Positions 31,937 to 41,730 are shown, counted from the stretch's first letter. The stretch: 48,281 bases of DNA from Dehalococcoidia bacterium (GCA_023228825.1 JALOAL010000017.1:1-48281), one strand, 5' to 3'. Numbers and translations are program-made. Notes: generated from the sequence alone by a model not told the origin.

Positions 31937-33307
31937 CTACTCCGGCTGGGGGAGGGCGGGGGCGCCGTAGATGCGTTTGAGCACCAGGTAGCCCAGCAGG
32001 CCGGCCACGGCGGACGCCGCCAGGATGCCCAGTTTCGCCTCGGTCAGGAGGGCGGCGTCCGTGTACGAGAGTTCCGTGATCAGGAGCGACACGGTGAAGC
32101 CGATGCCCGCGAGCACGCCGACGCCGGCCACTCCGGCCCAGTTCACCCCGGCGGGCAGGCGTGCACCCGCCCGCACGATGAGCCACGTGGCGATGATGAT
32201 GCCGATCGGCTTGCCCAGCAGCAGGCCCAGGAACACGCCCAGCGTGACGGGCGCCATGGCCGTCTCGCCCAGGGTAGCCATGTCCACCGCCACGCCGGCG
32301 TTCGCGAAGGCAAAGATCGGCACGATCACGAACGCGACTAGCGGCTGGAGTTGGTGCTCAAGGTGGTCCAGCGGCGCGATCGCTCGCTGGCTGAGCGTGG
32401 CCAGGCTACGCAGCGCGAGCGCCCTCTGCTCGGCGCCCTCGTCCTGATCCTGCGAGTCGGAGGACTCCCGGAAGCGGGCCAGTTCATGGGCCACGAGGTC
32501 CGCCACGCCTTCCTCTCGATACCAGGCCTTCCACGGGGCGAGGAGGCCCAGCAGCACGCCCATGATGGTGGGGTGGATGCCCGACTCCACCGTGGCCGCC
32601 CAGCCGATGGCGCCCAGGCCGAAGTAGATGGGCAGATACCACACCCCCGACTGCCGCAGGACGTACGCCGCCACCAGCGTGCCGGCGGCAAGCCCCAGCG
32701 GCGCCAGCGCCAGTTCGCTGGTGTAGAAGATGGCGATCACCACGATCCCGCCGATGTCGTCCACGATGGCGAGCGCGAGCAGCATCACGCGGAGGCCCAG
32801 CGGAACCCGCGGCCCCACCAGCGCCAGCACGCCGATGGCAAAGGCGATGTCCGTGGCGATCGGGATGCCCCAGCCGCCCGCCCCCTCCCCGCCGGCCACC
32901 ACCGCCGTGAAGATCAGTGCCGGCACGATCATGCCGCCGAAGGCGGCGGCAATTGGCACCACCACGCGGCGCAAGTCTGACAGTTCGCCAATGACCGCCT
33001 GACGCTTGATCTCCAGGCCCACCACGAAGAAGAACAGCACCATCGCGGCGTCGTTGATCCAGAAGTGCAGGGAGCCCTCTAGCGACCAGACTGCCAGGTC
33101 CACGGACAGGCGTTGCTCCAGCAGGTCGTGGTAGGAGTCGCTCCACGGCGAGTTCGCCCACACGAGCGCGATCAGCGCGCCCACCAGCAGCACCACGCCC
33201 CCGGCGGTCTCCCTGCTGATGAACAACTGCACGGGGCGGACGAACTGGTCCACGCGCCGGCGACGTTCGCCCAGGCGCGGGTCTTGCAGGCGAGGGAAGC
33301 GGGCCAC
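31937..33307 (-). CDS. nhaA: Na+/H+ antiporter NhaA
   Basis: A 456-residue antiporter exchanging protons for sodium. It has the family's FFFVVGLEIKRQ, ATDIAFAIGVLALVG and ALAIVDDIGGIVVIAIFYT, with the paired Asp of the cation site in VDDIGG, and about 12 membrane segments. A charged, partly acidic insertion (SSDSQDQDEGAEQRA, residues ~285-300) lies in a loop. Start GTG 33307 with GAGGAG before it. Confidence 0.93.
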   Translation of the reverse strand: MARFPRLQDPRLGERRRRVDQFVRPVQLFISRETAGGVVLLVGALIALVWANSPWSDSYHDLLEQRLSVDLAVWSLEGSLHFWINDAAMVLFFFVVGLEIKRQAVIGELSDLRRVVVPIAAAFGGMIVPALIFTAVVAGGEGAGGWGIPIATDIAFAIGVLALVGPRVPLGLRVMLLALAIVDDIGGIVVIAIFYTSELALAPLGLAAGTLVAAYVLRQSGVWYLPIYFGLGAIGWAATVESGIHPTIMGVLLGLLAPWKAWYREEGVADLVAHELARFRESSDSQDQDEGAEQRALALRSLATLSQRAIAPLDHLEHQLQPLVAFVIVPIFAFANAGVAVDMATLGETAMAPVTLGVFLGLLLGKPIGIIIATWLIVRAGARLPAGVNWAGVAGVGVLAGIGFTVSLLITELSYTDAALLTEAKLGILAASAVAGLLGYLVLKRIYGAPALPQPE

Positions 33308-33668
33308 GGTGACTCCTCGACGAGTGGCGATCACGGTGAGCGCGTGGCTCCACCCGCCTCGCCGGCAGTGCTGACGTGCCCGTCCGTCCGCGCGCCCGTG
33401 TCCGTGCCCTCGTGACGGCGGAGGGGAGCGGGACGGAGCGTGGCGGGGCGGGCCGGGCGCATTGTCGCCCGGGATCCGGTCAGCCGCGAGGGGGGACCAC
33501 GGCCCGCGTGCCTGCCGTGCGCGCTGATAAATTTTGTCTGTGAACAGGCGAACATTGTTGTGAGACCACACCGTGTGTGATAGATCGTTGCGCAGCCTAC
33601 AAACAGCCTGTATGCGAGCGCCGGGGAAATTGCTCGCAGAGGCCAGGGCCACCACGGAGGGAACGCAC
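33308..33668. other. 361-bp intergenic region with an AT-rich stretch
   Basis: The nhaA-proximal half is GC-rich and shows nothing clear. The dppA-type-proximal part, about 33525-33620, is the most AT-rich stretch of this area. It contains CTGTGAACAG (short inverted repeat) and weak promoter-like pairs such as TTGCGC/TATGCG at 17-bp spacing. Likely the promoter of the peptide-binding gene, but I could not fix a single -10 box. Confidence 0.4.
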
Positions 33669-35369
33669 ATGTCTGACTCGAACTATTGGACACGGATTGG
33701 CGGCAACCGCGTCTCCCGACGCGCCGCGCTCCGCGGGGCCGGTATTGGCGCTGCGGGCATCGCCGGTGCCGCGCTGATCGGCTGCGGTGGCGACGACAAC
33801 GGGGCGACGGCCACGGCCGCGCCCGGCGGAGGCGGGGGGACGGCCACCGCCACGGCCACAGAGGACGCCGGCGCCGCTCGGCAAGGCGGCTCCTACACCA
33901 CCCAGACGTCCACCTTTGCGGGTGTGGACCCGCACAACTCCGTGTACGGCGGCGCCGGCATTGTGCCGATCGTCTACAACTACCTGATCCGTCAGGAGGT
34001 GCTGCGGCAGGACCTGGGGGAACTGGGGCAGATCACTGACCTGGCGGAGAGCGTGGAGGTCTCCGGCGACCAGCAGACGTGGGTCTTCAAACTGCGCCCC
34101 GGCGTGAAGATCGCCCCCAACAGCCAGGGCGTCCCGGAGCGCGACCTGAACTCGGCCGACGTGATCGCCTCGTTCGACCGCATCGCGGACGCGGACAACG
34201 GCGCCAACGGCTATGCGACGTTCGCGCTGTTCGTGGAATCGTACGAGGCGCCGGACGACAACACCGTTCAGGTCGTCACGCGCAGCCCCTTCTCATGGCT
34301 GCTGGAGGCGCTCGGCGACAACCTGCAGGGCGCCATCGTCCCGCAGGAGTGGCTGGACAAGGGCAGTGACGCGGTCAAGGCGGGCGCCGTGGGCGCCGGC
34401 CCCTTCATCCTGGAGAGCCTGGTCGAGGGCGACAAGGCCGTCATGAAGCGGAACCCGAACTACTACAAGGAGGGCCAGCCCTACCTGGACGAGGTCCGCA
34501 TCCTCATCATGCCGGACACCGCCACGCGTATCACCGCCTTCCGCGACCGCCAGATCGACGTCCACGTCACCGAGAACGGCGAGGAGGCCGCCAGCCTGGT
34601 GGCGGACGGCATCACCCACGTGGAGCACGGCTCCACGGGCTACAACTCCTTCTGGATGCGCACGGACACGCCTCCGTACGACGACCCCCGCGTGCGACGC
34701 GCGATCAACATGTCCATGAACCGCGATCAGTACATCGCGATCATCGGGCGCGGCCAGGGCGCGCCCATGGGCCCGCTGGCGCCGGTGTTCGAGAACTACG
34801 CGCTGACGGCGGACGAACTGGCGGAGGCGCAGCCATACGACCCGCAGGCGGCCAAGGCACTCTTCGAGGAGGCCGGGGTCTCCGAGATCCAGTTCGCGCA
34901 CCCCACGTCCGCAAACATGAACGACTACGTGAACATCCTGCAGCAGCAGTTGCAGCAGATCGGCATCTCCATCCGGCCCACGCCGCTGGACGCCGGGACG
35001 TGGGTGGCCGGCTACTTCGCCGGCGCACACGAGGCCTCGTTCTCGTTCAACCAGTCCTACAAGACGCCGCACTTCGCCCTGCAGTGGCACCGGACGGGCG
35101 GCATCACGGGCAACATGAACTACGACACGAAGTACTACACGCCAGAGGTGGACGCGGCCATCGACAATGCCGCCGCCATCTTTGACGAGGAGGAGCGGCG
35201 CGCCGCCTACAAGGAGGCCCAGCGGGTCATCCTGGACTCCGACCCGGCGTTCCTCAACGTCTTCAACGTGGCCAACAACACGCTGTACTACAGCGACATC
35301 CACCGCACGCAGCCGGGGCCGGGCGCCCTGGATGGCTCGCTCCTGCAGGAGTGGTGGATCGAGGCCTAG
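33669..35369 (+). CDS. Peptide/nickel-type ABC transporter, substrate-binding protein
   Basis: A 566-residue SBP family 5 protein. The N-terminus carries a twin-arginine motif (NRVSRRAALRGAG), a hydrophobic core and the lipobox LIGC, so it may be exported folded by Tat and lipid-anchored. A Gly/Thr/Ala-rich linker follows. The mature part has the family's FKLRPGVKI, NSADVIASFDRI, GAGPFILESL and KRNPNYYKEGQPYLDEV (split: KRNPNYYKEGQP). Substrate, probably a peptide or other small organic molecule, is not visible. GGAGGGA precedes the ATG. The two permeases follow. Confidence 0.92.
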   Translation: MSDSNYWTRIGGNRVSRRAALRGAGIGAAGIAGAALIGCGGDDNGATATAAPGGGGGTATATATEDAGAARQGGSYTTQTSTFAGVDPHNSVYGGAGIVPIVYNYLIRQEVLRQDLGELGQITDLAESVEVSGDQQTWVFKLRPGVKIAPNSQGVPERDLNSADVIASFDRIADADNGANGYATFALFVESYEAPDDNTVQVVTRSPFSWLLEALGDNLQGAIVPQEWLDKGSDAVKAGAVGAGPFILESLVEGDKAVMKRNPNYYKEGQPYLDEVRILIMPDTATRITAFRDRQIDVHVTENGEEAASLVADGITHVEHGSTGYNSFWMRTDTPPYDDPRVRRAINMSMNRDQYIAIIGRGQGAPMGPLAPVFENYALTADELAEAQPYDPQAAKALFEEAGVSEIQFAHPTSANMNDYVNILQQQLQQIGISIRPTPLDAGTWVAGYFAGAHEASFSFNQSYKTPHFALQWHRTGGITGNMNYDTKYYTPEVDAAIDNAAAIFDEEERRAAYKEAQRVILDSDPAFLNVFNVANNTLYYSDIHRTQPGPGALDGSLLQEWWIEA

Positions 35370-35483
35370 GGGCCCGATGGCGATCAAGGACGACTCGTAA
35401 CGCAGCGGCGGGCGGCCCTCACCTCCACCGGCATCCGGACACGGTGAGGCGCCGCCCGTTCGTCGCTCTACAGGGAGGGCGAT

Positions 35484-36431
35484 GTGCTGACGTACGCTAT
35501 CCGGCGCACGGTCATGGCGTTGATGATCCTCTGGTTCATCTCGATAGTGGTCTTTGTGCTGATGCGGATGATGCCGGGCGACCCGGCGCTGCTGCAGCAG
35601 GGCATCCAGGCCACGCCGGAGGTCATTGAACGCGTCAACCGGGAACTGGGCCTGGACCGCCCCATGCCTGTGCAGTACGCGGACTGGCTCTGGGGGATCC
35701 TGACGCTGGACCTCGGGCGCTCCGTCCTGAGCCAGCAGAACGTCACCGACGAGTTCATGGTCCGCTTCCCGGTGTCGCTCCAGTTGATGGTGCTGACGCT
35801 GTTCTGGACGGTGGTGCTGGGCATCCCGTTCGGCATCATCTCGGCCGTGCGGCGCAACAGGTGGCCGGACTACGCGGTGAGGCTGACGGCCATCCTGGCG
35901 CTCGCCGTGCCCTCCTTCTGGATCGCCACGCTGGTGCTGATCCTGCCGCAGCAGCAGTGGGGATACGCACCGAGGCTGGACGGCGCCGTCTCCCTGTTCG
36001 AGAACCCCTCCCAGAACCTCAAGCAGTTCATCCCGCCGTCCCTGGTGCTGGCGTTCGCGCCCATGGCCAGCGTGATGCGTCTGACGCGCTCCTCGCTGCT
36101 GGAGGTGCTGCGCACGGACTACATCCGTACGGCGCGAGCCAAGGGGCTGACGGACCGCGTGGTGGTGTTCAAGCACGCGATGAAGAACTCCGTCATCCCG
36201 GTGGTGACGGTCATTGGCCTGCAGGTGGCCGGGCTGCTGGGCGGCTCTGTGATCATCGAGCAGATCTTCAACCTGAACGGCCTGGGGCAGTACGTCTACC
36301 GCGCCATCCTGCAGAAGGACTTCGCGGTGGCGCAGAGCCTGGTCCTCTACACCGCCGGCGCGGTGGTGTTCCTGAACCTGGCGGTGGACCTGGCCTATGG
36401 CTGGCTCGACCCGCGCATCCGGTACTCGTGA
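35484..36431 (+). CDS. Peptide-type ABC transporter permease, DppB family
   Basis: A 315-residue permease with six membrane segments. The DppB N-terminal segment RTVMALMILWFISIVVFVLMRMMPGDPA is recognised from RMMPGDPA; the coupling loop is LLEVLRTDYIRTARAKGL. Start GTG 35484, GGGAGGG before it. It pairs with the next permease. Confidence 0.93.
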   Translation: MLTYAIRRTVMALMILWFISIVVFVLMRMMPGDPALLQQGIQATPEVIERVNRELGLDRPMPVQYADWLWGILTLDLGRSVLSQQNVTDEFMVRFPVSLQLMVLTLFWTVVLGIPFGIISAVRRNRWPDYAVRLTAILALAVPSFWIATLVLILPQQQWGYAPRLDGAVSLFENPSQNLKQFIPPSLVLAFAPMASVMRLTRSSLLEVLRTDYIRTARAKGLTDRVVVFKHAMKNSVIPVVTVIGLQVAGLLGGSVIIEQIFNLNGLGQYVYRAILQKDFAVAQSLVLYTAGAVVFLNLAVDLAYGWLDPRIRYS

Positions 36432-36496
36432 CCAGGCGGCACTGAGAAGGCGCTGCGAAGGCGCCGCACGGACGGGACACAGAGGCGAGGGACACC

Positions 36497-37396
36497 ATGC
36501 TCGACACCATCCAGGGCACCCGTACCGTCACCAGGGGCGGCCTCACCGCACGTCGAGGCCGGCTCGTCATGCTGGGGCGCACGGCGCGGCGTAGCCCGCT
36601 GGGCGCGCTGGGCCTGGTGCTCATCCTGGTGCTGCTCTTCGCCGGCGTCTTCGCGCCGGTGATCACGCAGTACGAGGTGAACGAGTTCGCGGGGCTCCCG
36701 AACGAGACCCCCAACAGCACCTTCTGGTTCGGCACGGACAAGTTCGGCCAGGACCTCTTCAGCCGGGTGGTCTTTGGGGCCCGCATCTCGCTACAGGTCT
36801 CCTTCCTTTCAGTGATCGGCGGGACGGTCGTGGGCCTGCTGGTGGGCTCGTTCTCCGGCTACAAGGGCGGCTGGATGGACACGGTGGTGCAGCGCGTGGT
36901 GGACACGCTGATCGCCTTCCCGGCGCTGATCCTGCTGCTGATGATCGTGCGCCTCCTGGACCCGTCGCTGCGCAACGTGATCATCGTGATCACCATCGTG
37001 ATCATCCCCGGCGTGGCCCGCGTGGTCCGCGGCGCGGCGCTGGCCGAGCGCAACAACCAGTACATCGAGGCGGCGCAGGCGCTGGGGGCTACGGACCTCC
37101 GCATCCTGCTACGGCACATCATCCCCAACATGCTTCCCCTGGCCATCGTGATCTCCACCACGCTGCTGGGCACGGCCATCCTGGCGGAGGCGTCGCTCTC
37201 CTTCCTGGGCCTGGGCGTGCCGCCGCCGAACCCGTCCTGGGGGGCGGACATCAACACGGCCCGCAACTCCTTCCCCATCAACATCGCGCAGGCGTTCTTC
37301 CCCGGGCTGGCGATCACGCTTACGGTGCTGGGGTTCAACCTGCTCGGTGACGGCCTGCGTGACGTGCTCGATCCGCGTCTGCGCGGCTCCTCCTGA
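36497..37396 (+). CDS. Peptide-type ABC transporter permease, DppC family
   Basis: A 299-residue DppC-type permease with a cytoplasmic N-terminal region of about 25 residues and six membrane segments. It has FWFGTDKFGQDLFSRVVFGAR and the coupling loop QYIEAAQALGATDLRILLRH, cut as EAAQALGATDLRILLRH. The expected ATPases (DppD, DppF) are not encoded here; a hairpin and then the phoB gene follow. Confidence 0.93.
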   Translation: MLDTIQGTRTVTRGGLTARRGRLVMLGRTARRSPLGALGLVLILVLLFAGVFAPVITQYEVNEFAGLPNETPNSTFWFGTDKFGQDLFSRVVFGARISLQVSFLSVIGGTVVGLLVGSFSGYKGGWMDTVVQRVVDTLIAFPALILLLMIVRLLDPSLRNVIIVITIVIIPGVARVVRGAALAERNNQYIEAAQALGATDLRILLRHIIPNMLPLAIVISTTLLGTAILAEASLSFLGLGVPPPNPSWGADINTARNSFPINIAQAFFPGLAITLTVLGFNLLGDGLRDVLDPRLRGSS

Positions 37397-37445
37397 CCCC
37401 GTCTGAACGCGGGCACCCTCGCCCCCCGAGGTTGCCCGTGCGCCG

Positions 37446-37472
37446 GACGCCCGCCCCACGTGGGCGGGCGTC
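37446..37472 (+). terminator. Hairpin after the peptide permease operon
   Basis: An 11-bp perfect stem GACGCCCGCCC / GGGCGGGCGTC with loop CACGT, 50 bp after the permease stop, followed by TCTTCG. No long T-run, but position and strength fit a terminator before phoB. Confidence 0.65.
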
Positions 37473-37572
37473 TTCGATCTCCGCGTCCGCCGCACGTTTC
37501 CGTGGCGCGCCCGGCTTCCGGGGTATCCTTCCCTGCCGAGCACGTCCCCTGCGAGTACGTGGAGGAGGCCCC

Positions 37573-38277
37573 ATGTCCAAGGTGCTGGTCGTCGAAGACG
37601 ACCAGGCGATCCGTGAGACCGTCGCGTTCAACCTGGAGCGCGACGGACACGAGGTGATCACGGCCGCTGACGGCATCGCCGGACTGGAGGCCGCCCGCTC
37701 GGAGCGTCCGGACCTGGTGGTGCTGGACGTGATGCTGCCTCGCATGTCCGGGCTGGACGTGTGTCGCATCCTGCGGGAGGAGACGCCCATCCCCATCCTG
37801 ATGCTGACCGCGCGGGACGCGGAGGCGGACGTGGTGCAGGGCCTGGACCTGGGCGCGGACGAGTACGTCACGAAGCCGTTCTCCATGCGCGAACTACGCG
37901 CCCGCGTCACCTCGCTCCTGCGGCGCGATCGCATCTCCCGGCAGGCGGGGCCGCAGGCCGCCACCGTGGACGGCGACGAGGTGCTGGACTTCGGCCGCCT
38001 GCGGTTGTGGCCCGCCCGCCACGAGGTGCTGAAGGACGGTGAGCCCGTGACCATGCGTCCCCGGGAGTTCGCGCTGCTGGAGTTCCTGATGCGGAGCCCC
38101 GGACAGGTGTTCTCACGGGACGCGATCCTGGAACACGTCTGGGACCTCACCTACCCGGGGGAGACCCGCACCGTGGACGTCCACATGCGCTGGCTGCGCG
38201 AGAAGGTCGAGGACGATCCCTCCCGCCCGATGTACCTGCAGACGGTCCGCTCCGTCGGCTACAAGTTCGTCCCGTGA
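37573..38277 (+). CDS. phoB: PhoB-type response regulator
   Basis: A 234-residue OmpR/PhoB-family regulator. Receiver domain: acidic pair EDD, phospho-acceptor Asp52 in VVLDVMLP, conserved Lys101 in VTKPF. The C-terminal winged helix ends in VDVHMRWLREKVEDD and RSVGYKF. It overlaps the kinase start (GTGA). Adjacent pstSCAB genes make phosphate the likely signal, so phoB is inferred by context. A TATCCT -10 box lies at 37524-37529. Confidence 0.93.
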   Translation: MSKVLVVEDDQAIRETVAFNLERDGHEVITAADGIAGLEAARSERPDLVVLDVMLPRMSGLDVCRILREETPIPILMLTARDAEADVVQGLDLGADEYVTKPFSMRELRARVTSLLRRDRISRQAGPQAATVDGDEVLDFGRLRLWPARHEVLKDGEPVTMRPREFALLEFLMRSPGQVFSRDAILEHVWDLTYPGETRTVDVHMRWLREKVEDDPSRPMYLQTVRSVGYKFVP

Positions 38278-39542
38278 GCCGCCGCGCGAGGTTCCTGGTC
38301 CTGGCGCTGGCCGTCCTGGCCGCCCTCCTGGTGCTGGTGGCCGCGCGGGGCTTCGCGGCCGTGGCTGCTGCGGCGGCGGTGCTGAGCGCCGCCTGGCTCG
38401 TGCGCACGCAGGCGCTCGCGGCGGCGCGGGCGGCCGTGTCCGTGTCCATGTCCCCGGAGGCTGACACAGAGCCCGCCGGACTGCCGTACGGGCAGATGAC
38501 GGCGCTGCTGGACCTCTTCGCGGAGGGCGTCCTGCTGCTGGACGGCCACCGCGAGGTGATCGCCGCTAACCTCTCCGCTGCCCGCCTGCTGAGCCGCCCG
38601 CGCGACGCCATGGTGGGCGTCTCGCTGATCCGGGCCGCGCGTGACCACGCCTTCCTGGACGTGCTGCGGGAGTCCGCCGGTGAACCTCGGGAAGTGGCCA
38701 TCGGCGACCAGCAGGTGATCTTCGCCACGGCGGCGGCGGTGGAATCCGGCGACATCCGAACGGTGCTGACGTTGCAGGACCTGACGGCGCTGCGACGCGC
38801 GGAGCGGGCGCGCCAGGAACTGGTGGCCAACGTCTCCCACGAGTTGCGCACCCCCATTGCGGCGGCGCTCGCGCTGGCGGAGACGCTGGAGTCCGGGGTG
38901 GAGGACGAAGCGCGGCGCGCCCGCTTCCACGGCCAACTGACGGCGGAGATCGAGCGCCTGGGCCACATCGTGGATCGCCTCCTGCGCCTCTCTCGCATCG
39001 AGTCGCGCCTGGAGGAGTTTCACCCGGAGGGCCTGGACGTGGCGGCCGTGCTGGAGGAGGCCCGGCGCCACCTGCTTCCCGTCGCGGAGCGCGCCGGCGT
39101 CACGCTGGAGGTGGCGCCCAACCACGAGCAGCCCCCGCTCCGGGTCCACGCGGACCACGACCGCGTGCAGGAGGTGCTCTCCAACCTCATCGACAACGCG
39201 GTGCGGCACAGCCCGTCCGGCGGACGCGTGACGATGTCCGCCCGCCGCGATGCAGACCTGATCGAGTTCACCGTCCGCGACCATGGGCCGGGCGTCATGC
39301 CCCACGAGCGCGCTCGGATCTTCGAGCGCTTCTATACCGGCGACCGCTCCCGGGCGGACGGTGACGGCGGCACCGGCCTGGGGCTGGCCATTGCGAGGCA
39401 CATCGTCAGCCGCCACGGCGGCGAGATCTGGGTGGGCGACGACCAGCCGGGCGCGGCGCTCTGCTTCACCCTCCCGCCGGCCAGGTCCGCGCCCGACGTC
39501 ACCCCGGACGGTGCGGAAGCGGCGCCGGACGGGGCCGGGTGA
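38274..39542 (+). CDS. phoR: PhoR-type sensor histidine kinase
   Basis: A 422-residue kinase with two close N-terminal membrane segments (residues ~7-45), a PAS-like domain (DLFAEGVLLLDGHREVIAAN, cut to LLLDGHREVIAAN), a HisKA domain with phospho-acceptor His189 in NVSHELRTP, and an ATPase domain with NLIDNAVRH, DHGPGVMP and GGTGLGLAIARHI. The short external loop is typical of PhoR, which senses phosphate uptake through PstSCAB and PhoU. The last 25 residues are Ala/Pro/Asp-rich. Confidence 0.92.
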   Translation: MSRRARFLVLALAVLAALLVLVAARGFAAVAAAAAVLSAAWLVRTQALAAARAAVSVSMSPEADTEPAGLPYGQMTALLDLFAEGVLLLDGHREVIAANLSAARLLSRPRDAMVGVSLIRAARDHAFLDVLRESAGEPREVAIGDQQVIFATAAAVESGDIRTVLTLQDLTALRRAERARQELVANVSHELRTPIAAALALAETLESGVEDEARRARFHGQLTAEIERLGHIVDRLLRLSRIESRLEEFHPEGLDVAAVLEEARRHLLPVAERAGVTLEVAPNHEQPPLRVHADHDRVQEVLSNLIDNAVRHSPSGGRVTMSARRDADLIEFTVRDHGPGVMPHERARIFERFYTGDRSRADGDGGTGLGLAIARHIVSRHGGEIWVGDDQPGAALCFTLPPARSAPDVTPDGAEAAPDGAG

Positions 39543-39543
39543 T

Positions 39544-39571
39544 TTAAGCGGGCATTAACGAACTCGTCAGA
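39544..39571 (+). promoter_or_regulatory. Candidate Pho box upstream of pstS
   Basis: TTAAGC, TTAACG and GTCAGA occur at exact 11-bp spacing at 39544, 39555 and 39566, just after the phoR stop and 70 bp before pstS. The Bacillus PhoP box is an 11-bp-spaced TTAACA-type direct repeat, and that of E. coli PhoB is also 11-bp spaced. This is the only AT-richer stretch here. PhoB of this operon is the likely binder. Confidence 0.6.
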
Positions 39572-39639
39572 CGATCCGGAGGCGAGGTGGATCGACCGAT
39601 CCCCGCCGGCTCTGGACGCCGGCCGCCGAAGGAGCCCGG

Positions 39640-40590
39640 ATGGTCGTACAGCGAGTGTTCGGGCTGGGTAGGCGCGCGCTGCTGGTGGCGGCGCTGGGCG
39701 TCCTGCTCGCCTCCTGCGGCTACAGCGGGGACGGCCTCCGCGGCAACGTCCGCATCGACGGTTCCTCCACGGCCTATCCCATCGCAGAGGCGGTGGCGGA
39801 GGAGTTCTCCAAGGTGGAGCGCGGCGTCCGAGTAGACGTCGGCTTCTCCGGCACGGGTGGCGGCCTGGAGAAGTTCTGTCGAGGCGAGATCCACGTGGCA
39901 AACGCCTCGCGCCCCATCACGGAGCGTGAAGTCCAGACCTGCGCCGACAAGGGCATCACGGACATCCTGGAACTCCAGGTGGCCATCGACGCGCTGACCG
40001 TGGTCGTGCACCCCTCAAACGACTGGGCGCAGTGCCTCACCACGCGGCAGGTGCACGACATCTTCCGGCACGGCGGCTATACGAACTGGAGCCAGGTGGA
40101 CCCGTCCTACCCGGACCGGCAGATCACCGGCTACGCGCCCGGCACGGACTCCGGCACCTTCGACTACTTCGTGGAGGCGATGATCAAGGGCGTGGATGAG
40201 ACGGCCTTCCACCGCGGCGACTTCACCGCCTCCGAGGACGACAACATCCTGGCGCAGGGCGTCGCGAACGACACGAACGCCATCGGCTACTTCGGGTTCG
40301 CCTACTTCGTGGAGGTGGGCCAGGACCTGAACGCCGTGGCGATCGACGACGGCCACGGCTGCATCGCCCCCTCGTTCGAGGTGGCGCGGTCGGGCGAGTA
40401 CACGCCGCTCTCGCGTCCCCTCTTGATCTACACGCGCGAGAGCCTACTGGCGGAGGACGAGGCGGTGCGCACGCTGGTCCAGTTCTACATCGAGAGTTCA
40501 GACGAACTGGTGCCGGAGGTGGGCTACGTGACCATGCCGGAAGACGTGCACCAGGCGCAGGTGGCGAAAATTGCACCGTTCCTCCCCTGA
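39640..40590 (+). CDS. pstS: Phosphate ABC transporter, substrate-binding lipoprotein
   Basis: A 316-residue PstS with lipobox LASC. Phosphate-binding motifs are seen: DGSSTAYPIAEAVAEEF, GFSGTGGGLEKFCRGEIHVANASRP (shown as GFSGTGGGLEKFC and ANASRP) and TDSGTFDYFVEA. AAGGAG lies 5 nt before the ATG. It follows the candidate Pho box. Confidence 0.95.
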   Translation: MVVQRVFGLGRRALLVAALGVLLASCGYSGDGLRGNVRIDGSSTAYPIAEAVAEEFSKVERGVRVDVGFSGTGGGLEKFCRGEIHVANASRPITEREVQTCADKGITDILELQVAIDALTVVVHPSNDWAQCLTTRQVHDIFRHGGYTNWSQVDPSYPDRQITGYAPGTDSGTFDYFVEAMIKGVDETAFHRGDFTASEDDNILAQGVANDTNAIGYFGFAYFVEVGQDLNAVAIDDGHGCIAPSFEVARSGEYTPLSRPLLIYTRESLLAEDEAVRTLVQFYIESSDELVPEVGYVTMPEDVHQAQVAKIAPFLP

Positions 40591-40755
40591 CCCTCGCCAC
40601 GAGGCGCGCGCGAGACACGAGGCGAGGGCGGTGGGATACTTCCGCTACCCCCAGCCGTGTCCTCCGCCGTGCACCCCCGGCGAGCCGTGTCGCTCGCGGA
40701 TGTTGCACGCCCGCGGGGGCGCCACCGCGCAGGTGCGCGTGATGCGGGGGAGCCC

Positions 40756-41730
40756 ATGGCGCTGAGCGACGTACCCGTGACGCCGACCGCCTCGACGGGG
40801 ACCGGGCCCAGCCCCGAGTTCATGGCGGCCATGCGGACGCACCCCACGAAGCGGCTGCGGGAGCGCCTGATCATCATGGCGCTGGGCCTGGCCGCTGCGG
40901 TGTCGCTGGTGACGACGGCGGCGATCATCGTGGTCCTGGTGGGCGAGAGCATTCCGTTCTTCCAGGACGTCTCCATTCGGGAGTTCCTGTTCGAGACGGA
41001 GTGGCAGCCGCTCTTCGAGCCCGTGTCGTTCGGCGTGTGGGAACTGGTGGCGGGCACGATGAACATCGTGCTGTGGTCCATGGCGATCGCGCTGCCCATT
41101 GGCCTGGCGTCCGCGATCTACCTGAGCGAGTACGCGCACGGCCGCACACGGCGCATCCTGAAGCCGCTGCTGGAGGCGCTGGCCGCGGTCCCCACCATCG
41201 TCTACGCCTACTTCGGCCTGACCTTTATCTCGCTGGACATCCTGAAGCCGCTGCTGGGCGACTCGATCTCGGTCTTCAACGCGCTCGCCGCAAGCATCGT
41301 CATGGCGATCATGCTCATCCCCACCATCGCCTCTATCTCGGAAGACGCCATGGCCGCTGTGCCGAGAGAACTGCGGGAGGGCGCCTACGGGCTGGGGGCC
41401 ACGCGGCTGGAGGTGGCCACCATGGTGGTGCTGCCAGCGGCGCTGTCCGGCGTGATCGCCTCGGTGTTGCTCGCCGTCGCGCGGGTGGTGGGGGAGACGA
41501 TGATCGTGGCGGTCATTGCCGGCCAGACGCCGAACCTGACGCTGAGCCCGCTGGAGAGCATCCAGACCATGACCTCCTACATGTTCCAGGTGGGCCTGGG
41601 CGACGCGGCCCGAGGTGGCGTGGAGTACCGCTCGCTGTTCGCGGTGGGCCTGATGCTGTTCCTCATGACCCTGACCTTCAACGTGGCCGCGGCATGGTTC
41701 GTCCGCCGCTTCCGCGAGGAGTACGTCTGA
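40756..41730 (+). CDS. pstC: Phosphate ABC transporter permease PstC
   Basis: A 324-residue permease with six membrane segments and the loop AVPRELREGAYGLGATRLEV. GGGGGAG precedes ATG 40756, which I prefer over the longer upstream frame. Its stop overlaps the pstA start (TGATG). A gap of 165 bp separates it from pstS; no promoter or hairpin was clear there. Confidence 0.94.
   Translation: MALSDVPVTPTASTGTGPSPEFMAAMRTHPTKRLRERLIIMALGLAAAVSLVTTAAIIVVLVGESIPFFQDVSIREFLFETEWQPLFEPVSFGVWELVAGTMNIVLWSMAIALPIGLASAIYLSEYAHGRTRRILKPLLEALAAVPTIVYAYFGLTFISLDILKPLLGDSISVFNALAASIVMAIMLIPTIASISEDAMAAVPRELREGAYGLGATRLEVATMVVLPAALSGVIASVLLAVARVVGETMIVAVIAGQTPNLTLSPLESIQTMTSYMFQVGLGDAARGGVEYRSLFAVGLMLFLMTLTFNVAAAWFVRRFREEYV

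Noticed and set aside
35377..35400. Very short frame after the peptide-binding gene
   Set aside because: Only seven codons, without an SD; no support as a gene.
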